From contig OZ024733.1 in NCBI GenBank assembly GCA_964016875.1, positions 3,329,484-3,393,483 on the forward strand: 64,000 nucleotides of DNA. The letters are read 5' to 3'. Position 1 is the stretch's first letter. Each line of letters starts with the position of its first letter. The DNA comes from Fallopia convolvulus (Eukaryota > Streptophyta > Magnoliopsida > Caryophyllales > Polygonaceae). Made by a program: the position numbers and the translations under genes. The notes beneath the pieces were generated by a model that did not search any database, was not told the DNA's origin, and worked only from the letters and a program-made list of their open reading frames with translations. Shown here piece after piece: positions 1 through 10,881 of this stretch.

Positions 1-1156
1 AGATTCAATTAAACAACAGCATAACGATTCAAGTTACCAATAAAAACAAACACTTAGAGCAACCAGACATCTAAGTGACTTGTGAATTTATTCCCTTCTT
101 TAACCAACTAGTCCAACCGGTACTAAGTTGATAAAAGTTCCACTCTTGATCAAATTAACTCCGATCGGTAATTAATAAGATTCACTTATAACTAGAAAAT
201 CAATTAGGTGATCAATCTAACAAAACCCTAGTTTAGATTCAATTAAGAATAGGGAATAAACTCTATTCAAGTTTGTTGAGAATCAATCAAACCTCACAAC
301 TCATGCAAATCTTGACTTCAATTAACTAGCCAAACACAATAAATTTAGCAACTCATAATTAGATTAAGAAAAACTTACAAATTGGTTCCAAAGTTGCTCC
401 TTGAGAAAAGCTCTCTCAAAACAAACCTTAGCCTCCAAATTATTTTCTAAGTTATCCAAGAGAGAGAAAACTAAAAAGAGTTTTTTTTAATATCTCTTAA
501 TACTACTAAAGATATCCAAGGAAACAAATCTCCAATAACACATACAAGGAATCTCGGAAATACATAAAATCAAGCCCAAATTGAAGTCGAAACACGCGGC
601 CCATTGTGTGTGTTGAAAGGCAGACGGTGCGGTCTTCAACATAAAGTGGCGCGGTCGCGCCATCTCTTCCTCTAGCCCGCGGCACTCTCGGTTCAGCATT
701 CAAGTGATACTTTATAGATTATTTTAACCCCCTTCGAGTTAGAATTTGGACTCGGAGTAAAAATATGAATTGTAGCTCTTTGAATTATCTTTCCAATGAT
801 AGAAAATTCAGCTCCATCAGACCACTATAGCTCCCAAACCAAGCATTGCAAGATAGAGGTGTCAAAACAAGAACTCCAATGCATAGCCCGAGTTTAAGCG
901 TTTTTATCCCACAACCTCTTGGGCCTTAGCTCTTCCAATATTCACTTACACCACTCTAAGCTTCATCAAACTCCACCATAGTCCGCTAAGTTCTGTCCCA
1001 TCCATGCTTGTTTACCAAAAGATCTGCAAAACCGAACAAAACAAGCGCAAAATCCGAATTTCCTAGAAAACCTAAAAATTAAGTTAAACTAAGCTAAAAC
1101 CATTCAATATAAACATAAATATGCATCCTAAAATACACCTAAATACAAGCTATCAC
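1..1156 (-). mobile_element. LTR of a Ty3-type retrotransposon, cut by the window edge
   Basis: Read on the minus strand, the segment begins near 1156 with TGATAGCTTGTATTTAGG and runs off the window start. Its layout matches the other long LTRs here (20030-21405, 39080-40400): an AT-rich start, a GC-rich block in the middle (about 590-690), then a long AT-rich stretch rich in direct short repeats. The GC block contains a near-palindrome (GGCGCGGTCGCGCC on the plus strand at 647-660). No coding capacity was found; short frames at 487-703 only read through the GC block. The assignment is by resemblance to the other LTRs; no partner LTR or target duplication can be seen. Confidence 0.45.
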
Positions 1157-2780
1157 CTGGCTAACCCAAACTAGTTCAAGGATTATCCGAGGTATCCAAA
1201 CCTTTCAAATTTTCACGTCAACGCACAAATATTCATAACTTTCATATACATATCCAAATTAAAATTCGTAAATTGTACCAGACTCATAGGAGAATCCTCA
1301 CCTTAATATGATCTTTAAAACTTTTTAGAATTATGTAACCAGCCTAGATTTTCAAAAAACTCACAAACATGCCCCGTCCCCTTTCTTTTCCCCAACACAC
1401 ACGACCAACCTTAATACTACCATTAATCTTCTTCTTCCTCCTCCTACTCTCTGCCCACACCACCAGCCAATAATCCCTCCACATTCACCTCTCCTACACA
1501 CTCGGTTTTCTCATGGGGCCCAACTACGGTTGGAGGATTAAGGGCGACGTCAATCCACGAAGAGGCGACAATGATTGGCAGCTTACATGGCACACATGAC
1601 AAGTGGAAATGAATCATAACGGAGCTCCAAAGAGGCAGTTGGCATATCCCAATAAAATTGGTGAGTTATGTTGGTGGTGGCATCTTCCACGACACAAGTA
1701 ATTGGTGGCGGAAGCTAGCTAGGAGAGGTGGTGAAGGCTAGGTAAGCTCATGTCCATAAGATATGATGGAAGCTACGATGGCGGTGATGGTGTGGTCGGT
1801 CTTATGGATAGCTAAATAATGAGAATAAAAAATAAGAAAGGAAATTAAAGCTTGAGGGAGATAAGAATAAATGAGAGAAGTCATCAAGATATGGATACAA
1901 ATGAGAGATATGATATGTGTATCGAAGAGGATAAGGCACTTAAGGCTAGTTTAATCACTTGATTGATACCATAGAACTAGTAATCCTTCAAATTGGTTAG
2001 CATTACTTAAACTCTTTTTGTCTCTCATCATTCATGATCATTGTTGTTGTACTCTATGAATATTTTATCATCTATATCTTACTCATTCCATAAAAATCAC
2101 AATAGGGTTCAACAATATCTCGATAGAGTCTGCTCCTCATTCTCGATAATGCAAGCTTAGATACTTAAAATAGATTCTTCCAGCCCTACTTCCATAGCCT
2201 TGTCCTAGGCTCGCGTTTCCTATAACCTCATCCATGTAAGTCGAGTCAAACGTAACCTTCCTTTGAAAGTTAAAATTCTAATAGTCATTCCTAACTGCTC
2301 CTGATTTTCTTTAACTAAGCATTAATTTAGGTTTAATGCAAACACATCTTCATTCTTCATTACGTCTACCACTTCCTCTTCTTGTAGAAGAAATAACATT
2401 CATTGATAAGCCATCTTCGAGAATAATTGATATCTACTTTAATTAGACTAATATATATAAATATATAATATCATCATTCAACAATACCTTTAATTTGGGT
2501 TTAGGAGCAATCCACATTCCCTTGCCTCTAGATCGCCCTTTACCTTTTTTCACTTATAATGACTAATGTCTACCAATACTTAATCAGTTATTTAGATTTC
2601 TAAAAACATTTACTTGTACTAAACAAACAAAATGTTGACGTAGATCCTCTTGTATGATAATGACATCTCGACATGTCTTTCTATCCAAATGCACTATGCA
2701 CTAGAAATTAAGGTTTTTATTTAAAAAACACCTCTATGTAGGACCCCACGTGCTCTATTGTTAGGACCTTGTGCCTTTGT
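1157..2780. other. Intergenic DNA without recognisable gene
   Basis: AT-rich sequence with stops in all frames. The part at 1376-1850 is more GC-rich and could be a relic of a gene or element, but no protein motif can be read in it. Confidence 0.5.
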
Positions 2781-4340
2781 TGTCAACCTAGGTGTTGATA
2801 CCAATTTGTTGTCAGTCTAGATATGGTAGACCCAAGTGTGATCTACAACTAAGTAGCAACCTGGTTCACCAAACGAGGTGTTACATTACTCAAGGCTTTT
2901 AACACAAACACAAATTATAATCACAACGCTTTATTCACATGAAAATGTGCTCATTTCAAAATAATATGAAAGGTTACTTCTAAAACATGTCCAAAATTCC
3001 AAACCATCCTTAAAGAAACCTAATACTTCTTATTACACAACTTTCAAAAGTTTTTAACGTCATTCTTTTCATGGTTGAACCTACCTTCTTGAAATGGTGC
3101 AAGATTCTTTCCCCTTCCCTTTTAGCTTTTGGCCTTGCCTTTAGTCCTTAGGTCTACACCTTTAGAACTTGATGCATCCTATACAAACGATGGGCATCGA
3201 CCAACCATGTAATTGAATAAAGTGATTGGATTATTCATATGGTCGTAACTAAACATGTAGGCATTGAACCCCGAATGAAAATCGACCAATGATCCAATAG
3301 TTCGCAATCCCATAGGAAATGAAATTAGACATGCTTAAACAAGAGATAGGACACCACATCTTGTCGTTCCATTCAGAATATGAACAATTGTTGGGAACTT
3401 GTATTGATCACACAAATATTTTGAAAAGCATCCATTGACTAATCAGATCAACTTAATCAAATTTTCATTAAAGGATCATTCATAGTTGGGAGCAGGCAAT
3501 GTTTTCCCGATGCACTAACATCATGGTATATTAATGTGCCTAACGTACCTATCTTGCATTACTTTCAAAACTTAATACAATCAGATTGGTAGCTTTTAGT
3601 TGGCCCACACTACACTCGAGGACAAAGGGGGTATTTCATCCATGACCTATCACATGCACATGGTGCTGTTGAGATCAAAGGGCATATTTCATCCATGATA
3701 TCTACACGCACATGGTGCCGATTACACTTCACTAGAGTGCAAAATCACCCCTCTCAAGTGTAGAATGGAGTAGAGTCATGACCCTGTATTACAGTATAGG
3801 TACATCCTAATACAATCTTTTAAAGAGAGGTTCTAGAGACATATCTCACACGCAAGGTCACCACATCAAGCCTAAGTTCAGATTTATCGTGAAACTGAAA
3901 AACAATAACATGGTCATATTTTTGACAAAATAACAAACTATCACATGTTATTAATTACACAAGTTTGTTCCCAACACAAATATTAAACATGATTCAATTC
4001 ATCATTTAATAACAATTATGCAAGAGAGAACTGTCCACTTGCCTTAACTCTTGCGAGATTCTTCTTGAGAAATGTCAAGGTTAACTCCTTTTAAATCCTC
4101 GAATTGATCAATTAACCATCGTTGAACGATACCGAAAAGATTACAAACAATTTGTAAGAATTTATTGCTAAATAATGATTAATCTAAAACGAGTATTATT
4201 TTCGATAATAACATGTTTTTGTGAGATTTGATATGAAAGCCAGACTTGAAATGATCTTATATTATTCTACAATAATAGTCTAGGTCAAAAGATCGAATTT
4301 TACTTAACAACACTCTCAACGAGGTAAGCTTGCAAATAAA
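2781..4340 (-). other. Decayed repeat, possibly Ty3-type LTR remnant
   Basis: On the minus strand the stretch holds TGTAACACCTCG near 2895, the usual first bases of many plant Ty3 LTRs, and TTGGTATCAACACC near 2790, which resembles a degraded tRNA-iMet primer site. These are weak cues. No reading frame with domain similarity is present. Confidence 0.25.
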
Positions 4341-4424
4341 ACAAGGCAAAGCCCGACTCGTACGGGCATGAAAAATTGTTGGATATTTCCCGAGAAATTC
4401 TAGGGTTGTTCATCTGTTCGGGTA

Positions 4425-4875
4425 ATTCGGTTTTTACCTAAAAACCGAACCGAACCGAACCGATCCAAGGTTATTCGGTTCGGTCCTCAGTTCAGGATTT
4501 TGGCTAGTTCGGTTTTCGGTTCAGTTTGGGTCAGTTCTCGGTTCGGTTCAGGTAAACCGAACTATTTTAATATAAAAATAAAAAATAAAAAATTCCTAGT
4601 AAGTAGTAACTAGTTACCCGGAGGTAAACCGGACTATTTTATTCGGATTGGTTCGGTTTAGTTCAGTTCTAGTTCAGTTTAGGGTGTTCGGTTCTATATT
4701 TTGGGTCGATTTTGTACCTAATCGGTTACTTCAGTTCCTACCCGAACCAATCCGAATAAAACCGAACCAAAACTGAACCGAGCTTATTCGGTTCGGTCCT
4801 CGGTTCTGAAAATTTTGAAATTCGATTTTCGGTTCGGTTCGGTTTTCCTCGGTTCGGTTCGGTTCAGTTTTGGAC
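4425..4875. repeat. CGGTT/AACCG short-unit repeat with inverted blocks
   Basis: Dense runs of CCGAACCGAACCG and the complement CGGTTCGGTTCGG alternate, first at about 4425-4560 and again at about 4640-4870, so each half can fold on itself. The AT-rich spacer near 4560-4610 separates them. A frame on the minus strand here (4731-4916) is only the translation of the repeat. Confidence 0.7.
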
Positions 4876-5015
4876 TGATGAAAAACCCTAAGTAATTCAT
4901 ACAAGCTCATGGGCAAGCTAAAACACCTCCAACATGTCTTCTGGTGATGTATGGTGGTAGTCGGAGTTCCGACGAGGCTCTAGTGAGAGTCCAATTTTTA
5001 GCACGAAAATATGTA

Positions 5016-5259
5016 CTCTCTCCTCCGTTCAGGAATATATGATTTTTTAGAATTTGTGTGAAAATTAAGAAGGTGTGTGATTTGACTTAAATATCCATAA
5101 ATTTTGTGAAGATCTTTCCTTTTCTATTTTCTATTTTTATTATTATTTTTAGTTAATGAGGATAATATTGGAAAAAATATGGTAAATTATGTAAAACATC
5201 AAGTATTATTGAATAGGAAAATAAAGGTAAAACATCATATATTTATGAACGGAGAGAAT
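5016..5259. mobile_element. Stowaway-like MITE
   Basis: The left end reads CTCTCTCCTCCGTTCAGGAA and the right end is its near inverted complement (TTCCATCATATATTTATGAACGGAGAGA-like). Both are next to TA dinucleotides (5014-5015 on the left, 5259-5262 on the right), as expected for Tc1/mariner-derived Stowaway elements. The interior, about 240 bp, is AT-rich and noncoding. A few indels between the ends suggest an old copy. Confidence 0.6.
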
Positions 5260-5602
5260 ATAGTACAAGGACCTATTTGAAACCCAAAATACAGGGACGT
5301 GGTTGTAAAATCGTGTAAGTCGAGGAACCTGTAATGACATATACATGATTTTTTTTCGAAGAAATGAGCTACTAGCTCATTACATAGCCAACACTAGGAT
5401 GCCCGTACATTACAAGGCCACCCTAAATCATCACTGCGGATGATCTTTAGAAAATCAAATAACAGAGGATGAGTCTGGATCCAGACATTGAAACTAGAAG
5501 AATCCAAAGGATCAAACAACGATCCCGGGAAAAAAATGAGAAATAGCAAAACTAAGATCCGAAAAAACAAAACACCTTTTGGCGATAAAATCCGCCGCCG
5601 AA

Positions 5603-7183
5603 TTACATTCCCTGAAACAATGAAAAAACACCACACAAGGAATAAAAGCAGCAAACAATAGCTTGGATTTCCCAAGGAACATTCCAAATATTTTTCAAAG
5701 AATTAATAAGAACCAAATTATCACCCTCAATAATCAAACGAGACGGCTTTAAAGGAACCACACTTTTAAGACCTTCAAGCAAGGCAAGGGCCTCAGCCTG
5801 CAGAACCGAAACAGAGCGAATGTGTTTACGGTCATAGCACATGATTGTGCTATTGTGGTCACGGATTAAGAAACCTGTATAAGTCGAATTATTTAAACGT
5901 TTAGAAGCATCAACATTTAGTTTTAAAGAGTTAACTGGCGGTTTCTTCCAAACACTATTATTTTTCCTTTTCGGACGAGATTTGTCATAACGATCGGGAG
6001 CACCTTTACAAGACACCCATTGGAGATGTTGTGAAAAAGGCAAGTCACAAGGAGGAAGCATAGTCAAGAGCTTACCAGGATTAAAGATTTTTAAATTTCT
6101 ATGGCCCCAAATAAACCACCATAAAAAACAAAGCACATTACCATTTCTGTTTGATTTTAAGGTAGATAGCAAATTGTCAGAGAAACTATCCGAACATGAA
6201 ATATAGAAAGTGACATTGAGCATAGCCTCTAATTTAGAGATCATTTTTAGAGTAAAAGGACAATTAAAAAACAAATGGTTCAAACTCTCGTCAACAGAGT
6301 CACATAAGGAGCAAGTACTAAAAACACAATTGAAATGCCTATTTAAACGATCTGTAGTTGGGAGACAATCTGCACATGCTTTCCAAAGGAAATTTTTTAT
6401 TTTAGGAGGAAGAGAAGATTTCCAAATCCAAGCAAAATCAAAAGCAAACTCAGGATGGGAGGAGTTAAGCATAGAAGACGCCGAATGAGCGGAGAAATCT
6501 CCATCAGAAGAAGGAAGCCAGACTAATCTATCCAAAGAAGGAGAGATGGGAATTCTAATTTCCGAAATTAAGTGAACTAAGAAGTCTGGCAAAATTAAAT
6601 GTAATTTTTCATAATACCAGGAATGATAAGGAGTTATAAAAGAGGAGACTTTTAACTTAATATTAATATTATCAAAGTAGGGAAATAAATCAATATTTGA
6701 AATCCAAGGGTCCGTCCAAAAATTAACAGAATGCCCATTTCCTATATTCCATAGAATACCTTTAGAGAACTTATCCCTAAGATTCATTAGTCTTCCAAAT
6801 TGCCAAGAGCAATTTTTCTTCTGATATTGAAAGAGCGAAAGAGTGTCAAGATATTTCTCATAAATGATACGAACCCAGTAATTATGGGGAGAGGTTAATA
6901 TTTTCCAAAGAAGCTTCATTTGAAGCGACAAATTATTATTCTCAGCAAAGCGAAGGCCCATTCCCCCGGACTCTTTAGGAGAACACACCTTCTCCCAGCT
7001 AATCAAAGGATGGTGATTCGGTTGGAATTTGTTCAAAAAAAAAGATTTGTTTACTTTATCAATATCACACAAGATTCCCTTAGGAAGAAGGAAGCTTTGC
7101 ATTAAATAGTTCACTTGGCCTAACAGATTAGATTGAATAAGGACAGCCCGACCTGCCTGACAGATTGATTCTAAAAAAAACAT
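5603..7183 (-). pseudogene. LINE ORF2 C-terminal part: RT thumb, zinc-binding RT, RNase H
   Basis: A 526-codon open frame. The first 250 residues match the post-catalytic part of L1 reverse transcriptase (LSWEKVCSPKESGGMGLRFA). Next comes the zinc-binding reverse transcriptase domain (FLWKACADCLPTTDRL, with a CSLCDSVDESLNHLFFNC Cys/His cluster). The end is an RNase H domain with its acidic residues visible: LNVDAS, QAEALALLEGL and IEGDN supply Asp, Glu and Asp. RNase H in an L1 ORF2 is a known feature of a plant LINE branch. The frame is a continuation of ORF2, split from the upstream RT by frameshifts near 7190-7600, so it has no start of its own. Confidence 0.85.
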
Positions 7184-7189
7184 AATTTT

Positions 7190-8284
7190 GAACCCTCCCT
7201 TTAAGGATAGGAATACCCAGATATTTTTCCATAGAAGTAGTAATCTGAATATTTAACACAGAAGCTAGCGAAAGAGCCGAAGTTCGAGGAATGTTTTCCG
7301 AGACCTGAAAGCTACTCTTATGGTAATTAATCGAAAGACCCGAGATTCTTGAAAAATTATCTAAAAAACTTTTAATATAATTAATGTTTGTATGAGAAGC
7401 ATTTGCAAAAATAAGAGTACATCAGCAAAACTAAGAAAGGGTAGACACGTACCATTCTTAACTAATTGTATACCAACAAACTTAGAGTCGAGGGTAGACT
7501 GGAATTGCAGTGTGCGCGCAAGATATTCCATAGCAATTATAAAAATAAAAGGAGCAATTGGATCCCCCTGTCTAATACCACACTGGGGCGAAAACTCAAC
7601 CTAGGGTTCATTATTAACAAGGACATAAGAAGAGGAAGTAGAGATGCATGTCATAATAAGACTTACCCATTTGGAATGGAATCCAAATTTAAGAAGAATT
7701 AATTTAATGAAGTTCCAATCAAGTTTGTCATAAGCTTTTTCCATATCTAATTTAATGGCCATCCAGCCTTTTTTCCCTTTTTTCTTTCTATGAAATGAGT
7801 GAAATATTTCATGCGCTATAAGAATGTTATCTTGGATAAGTCTTCCTTTCACAAATGCCCCCTGAACCGGATGAATAAGAGCAGGAAGAAGCGTTCCCAA
7901 TCGGATAGCTAATACTTTAGTAATAATTTTATAAATGGTGTTACAAAGGCTAATAGGACGAAAATGGTTAATAGTTAAAGGAGCATCTATTTTAGGAATA
8001 AGAGTAACAAAAGATTTATTAACAGATCGAAGCATATGTCCAGAATGGAAGAAAGCCTGAACCGGTAAAACAACAGAGTTGCCCACAATATTCCAAAATT
8101 TTTGGGAAAAATCTGCTGGAAAGCCATCCGGGCCAGGAGTTTTATTTGGAGCAAGATCAAAAGTTGCAAACTTTATTTCTGTAGCCGAAGGAGATTTAAT
8201 AAGCATAAGATTACCAACTGTAGAGATTAAATTTGGAATTATATCAAGATCAGCCGGAAGGATAGAACAAGAAGAATTAATCAA
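7190..8284 (-). pseudogene. LINE ORF2 reverse transcriptase core, frameshifted
   Basis: The frame at 7601-8284 holds the RT fingers and palm: APNKTPGPDGFPADF, FRPISLCNTIYKIITKVLA, VQGAFVKGRLIQDNILIAHE and KLDMEKAYDKLDW, the last with the first catalytic Asp. Below it, around 7405-7425, the catalytic box reads FADVLLF where the family has FADD followed by hydrophobics, so the second Asp is gone. A one-base shift follows at once, and FANASHTN continues in another frame. The following INYHKSSF segment is typical of L1. The enzyme cannot be active as it stands. Confidence 0.85.
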
Positions 8285-8314
8285 AAATCTATGACTAAGT
8301 TCTTCCGTTATGTT

Positions 8315-9340
8315 CTACGAGATCAAACCATGATAAAAAATAACAACGCCTTCATGAGTTTGGAAAGAAATAATTCTCTGTTTATAAGAACGTATTTTGG
8401 AGATTGATTGGAAATATTTTGTATTTCGATCTATATTTTGTAAGTGACTCACCTTAGCACGTTGCTTCCAAAAATTATGTTGGAAATCCAGTAAAGCGTT
8501 ATATTTATTTAAATGCGACTGAAGCCGCAAAATAATGGTAGGATTAAGGGGATCAAGTAATAAATTTGACTGAAGAGTTTGAAGCTGATTTTCTGAAATT
8601 TTTAATTGTTCAAAATTATTATTTGTATGATGTTTTGCCCAAACCTTTGAATACTTTTTTAAAAGATTCAACTTCACAGACAAGCGGAACATAAAGGAAC
8701 ACGACATACGATAACTCTAAACTTTAGAAACTAACGGGATAAACGAAGATTCTGCCATCCAAGCATTTTCAAAACGAAAAGGAATTTTTCGAAAAGAATT
8801 TGTAGATCCAAGAGAAAAGGTAATAAGACAATGGTCAGAAGTAGTAAATCAATGATGATGAACTAAAAGAGAAGGAAATAAAGAAGTTAAGGATTGATGA
8901 CATAACACACAATCTAATTTCTCGAAAGTATTATCCAAAGGAACAGATCGTTTTCTCCAAGTAAAAGGGAAACCTGACGCTTTCGAATCGACGAGTCCAA
9001 ATTCATTTGAAAAGTTTAAAAGTCTATTAAAGCGACTTAATAACGGTGCGGAACCGCCAAGTTCATTTAGATCACCTATTAAAAGAAAAGGTAATTGGAA
9101 GCGATTAATGGTTTCAGCAATAGAGTTCCAAAAAAGATTTTTATTGTCTTCTCGGGACGGGGCATAAAAAAAATCATCAAAAAAGTTTGGTGACGGTAAT
9201 TATATTGCATAATTATAAGATTGTTAAATTGATAAAGTAATAAACATTTTCTAGATTCTATATTTTCAGAAATAAGTAGCCAAAGCCCACCTTTAGTACC
9301 AATAGAAGGAGAAGAAATAACTCTGTGAAAACCAGCTTTT
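8315..9340 (-). pseudogene. LINE ORF2 endonuclease and linker, degraded
   Basis: Translating the minus strand gives exo-endo-phosphatase motifs in order: IGDLNEL near 9063-9092, SGFPFTW near 8955, a DCVL segment near 8905 and SDHCLI near 8840. These are the usual DNA-nicking endonuclease landmarks of plant L1 elements. The linker to the RT (8315-8707, 130 codons) is lysine-rich. Several stops interrupt the region. No ORF1-like RNA-binding frame was identified beyond it. Confidence 0.75.
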
Positions 9341-9370
9341 TGGATAACCGAAAAGACGGGACCAGAGTCA

Positions 9371-9569
9371 GTTTTTAGTTATGTTAGATAACTGAAAAGA
9401 CGGGATCAGAGTTAGTTTTTGATATTGATGATTATCGAACACGTATAACGTTCACACGCGTGGGGAACGGAGGGGATGTTGTATGCTGCATCAATGCATC
9501 ATCAATCACGTCGCGTGGATGTTGTATGATTCTCTCTCTGTCTTTGCAAAGAGTTAAGATACTGGACGT
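9371..9569. other. Spacer between LINE and MULE
   Basis: A 30-40 bp segment (AAAGACGGGACCAGAGTCAG) is repeated in slightly changed form at about 9351 and 9389. The rest is probably original SWI3A upstream DNA, now displaced by the element at 9580. Confidence 0.4.
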
Positions 9570-9579
9570 GATTTTTACT

Positions 9580-10763
9580 GGCCGAATACATAAATAGATC
9601 CCTGAACTTTGACGTTTTTGGCAACCATATCCCTCTACTTTTCGGGTTTCAGATAGGTCCCTGGACTATACATATTTTTGTCTTTTAAACACAAAATTCC
9701 GATGTGGCAAAACGCGTGTACATCAATCTCTTAATTGCGTATGAAAATAATACAACACCCTTATAAATGCTGATGTGGAATACTAACAAAATTAAAAACT
9801 ATTAAAAATCACGTTAATTAAATCCACCAATAGTAATTAAATCCATCAATCTCTTAATTCCACCAATAGTAATTGATAGATATGCAGAGATATGCCGGTT
9901 CCGTCATTCATGAGGGGCGGAGAAGATGTGCCGGTGGTGAAGAATTCCGACTCCCGAGTCCGTCGTTCATGAGGAGCGGAGAAGATGTGCCGGCGGTGAA
10001 GAATTCCGACTCCCGAGTCCATCGTTCCGTCCAAATCTGATATCTCCAGTGCGACGCCGGCGAAGTTCGAGACGACAGTGCGAGGGTGAGGTTCGGGACG
10101 CCGGCGGTGAATAATTCAATCCACGTAGACGACAGTGCGAGGGCGAGGTTCTTTCTCCAACAAAGACGAGCAAAGACACCGGTGAAGATGAACAAAGTGA
10201 GCGAAGAAGAAACCAGAAAGTACAGGAACGACAGATTAGAGAGAGACTAGAACCGGAACGACGGACTCGGGAGAGAGTTAGGGACGAAACGTCGACGGAC
10301 TCGGGAGAGACCAGATCCGAAACGACGGGTTCGGGATAGAGTCGGGAGAGACCAGATCCGGAACGACGGACTCGGGAGAGAGTCAGGGACGGAACGATAG
10401 ACTCGGGAGAGAGTTAGGGGCGGAACGACGGACTCGGGAGAGACCAGAACCAGAGATGAACAGGATTGCCGGATCTGATTTTGGTAAAAAAGGAAGAAGA
10501 TGAACAGGATTTTGGATCTGATTTTTATTTAATTAAAGTTTAATATTTTTTTGTTAAATATCTATATGGCACCTACGTGGCATCTAAGGTGGCATCATAT
10601 ATGTACAGTCAGCGTGAGTGTATTGCACGCAGATGAAATTTGTGCGATTTGGGTTTAAAAGACAAAAATATGTATAGTCCAAGGACCTATCTGAAATCCG
10701 AAAAGTAGAGGGATATGGTTGCCAAAAACGTCAAAGTTCAGGGACCTATTTATATATTCGGCC
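9580..10763. mobile_element. Mutator-like non-autonomous element upstream of SWI3A
   Basis: The terminal inverted repeats are 111 bp each, 9580-9690 and 10653-10763, beginning GGCCGAATA and differing at only a few positions. They are flanked by a perfect 10-bp direct repeat, GATTTTTACT, at 9570-9579 and 10764-10773. Long inverted ends with a 9-11 bp target duplication are the hallmarks of MULEs. There is no transposase. The interior (about 9890-10490) is GC-rich, with two tandem units of about 64 bp (9905-10020) and at least five copies of a GACGGACTCGGGAGAGA-centred unit (10255-10445). Short frames inside merely read these repeats. Confidence 0.85.
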
Positions 10764-10881
10764 GATTTTTACTACCACTTGGTTTTAAATTTGTAATTGT
10801 AAGGGCGAGCGAAAAACTGAAACGAAAGTGGTAGTAAAAATCTTGGGCTTTGAGTGGGGAAGATTTGAGATAACATGAAAC

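Larger units (their letters stand above)
5349..9370 (-). mobile_element. L1-type LINE, near full-length ORF2, degraded
   Basis: This is a non-LTR retrotransposon on the minus strand. Running from 9370 down to 5349 it has an apurinic-like endonuclease region, reverse transcriptase, a zinc-binding RT segment, an RNase H domain, a short 3' tail and an A-rich end (eight T on the plus strand at 5349-5356). Frames are broken in several places, so it is not autonomous. The 3' terminus carries a perfect hairpin, ATGAGCTA/TAGCTCAT around one base. The 5' end and ORF1 were not found, so the 9370 limit is approximate. No target duplication was recognised. A second, truncated copy of the same 3' end lies at 59466-59580. 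Confidence 0.85.

Noticed and set aside
4731..4916. 61-codon minus-strand frame with TEPNRTEENRTEP repeats
   Set aside because: It is the CGGTT repeat read as protein.
9846..10195. Overlapping short frames inside the MULE
   Set aside because: They read tandem units of the element; no homology and no consistent frame.
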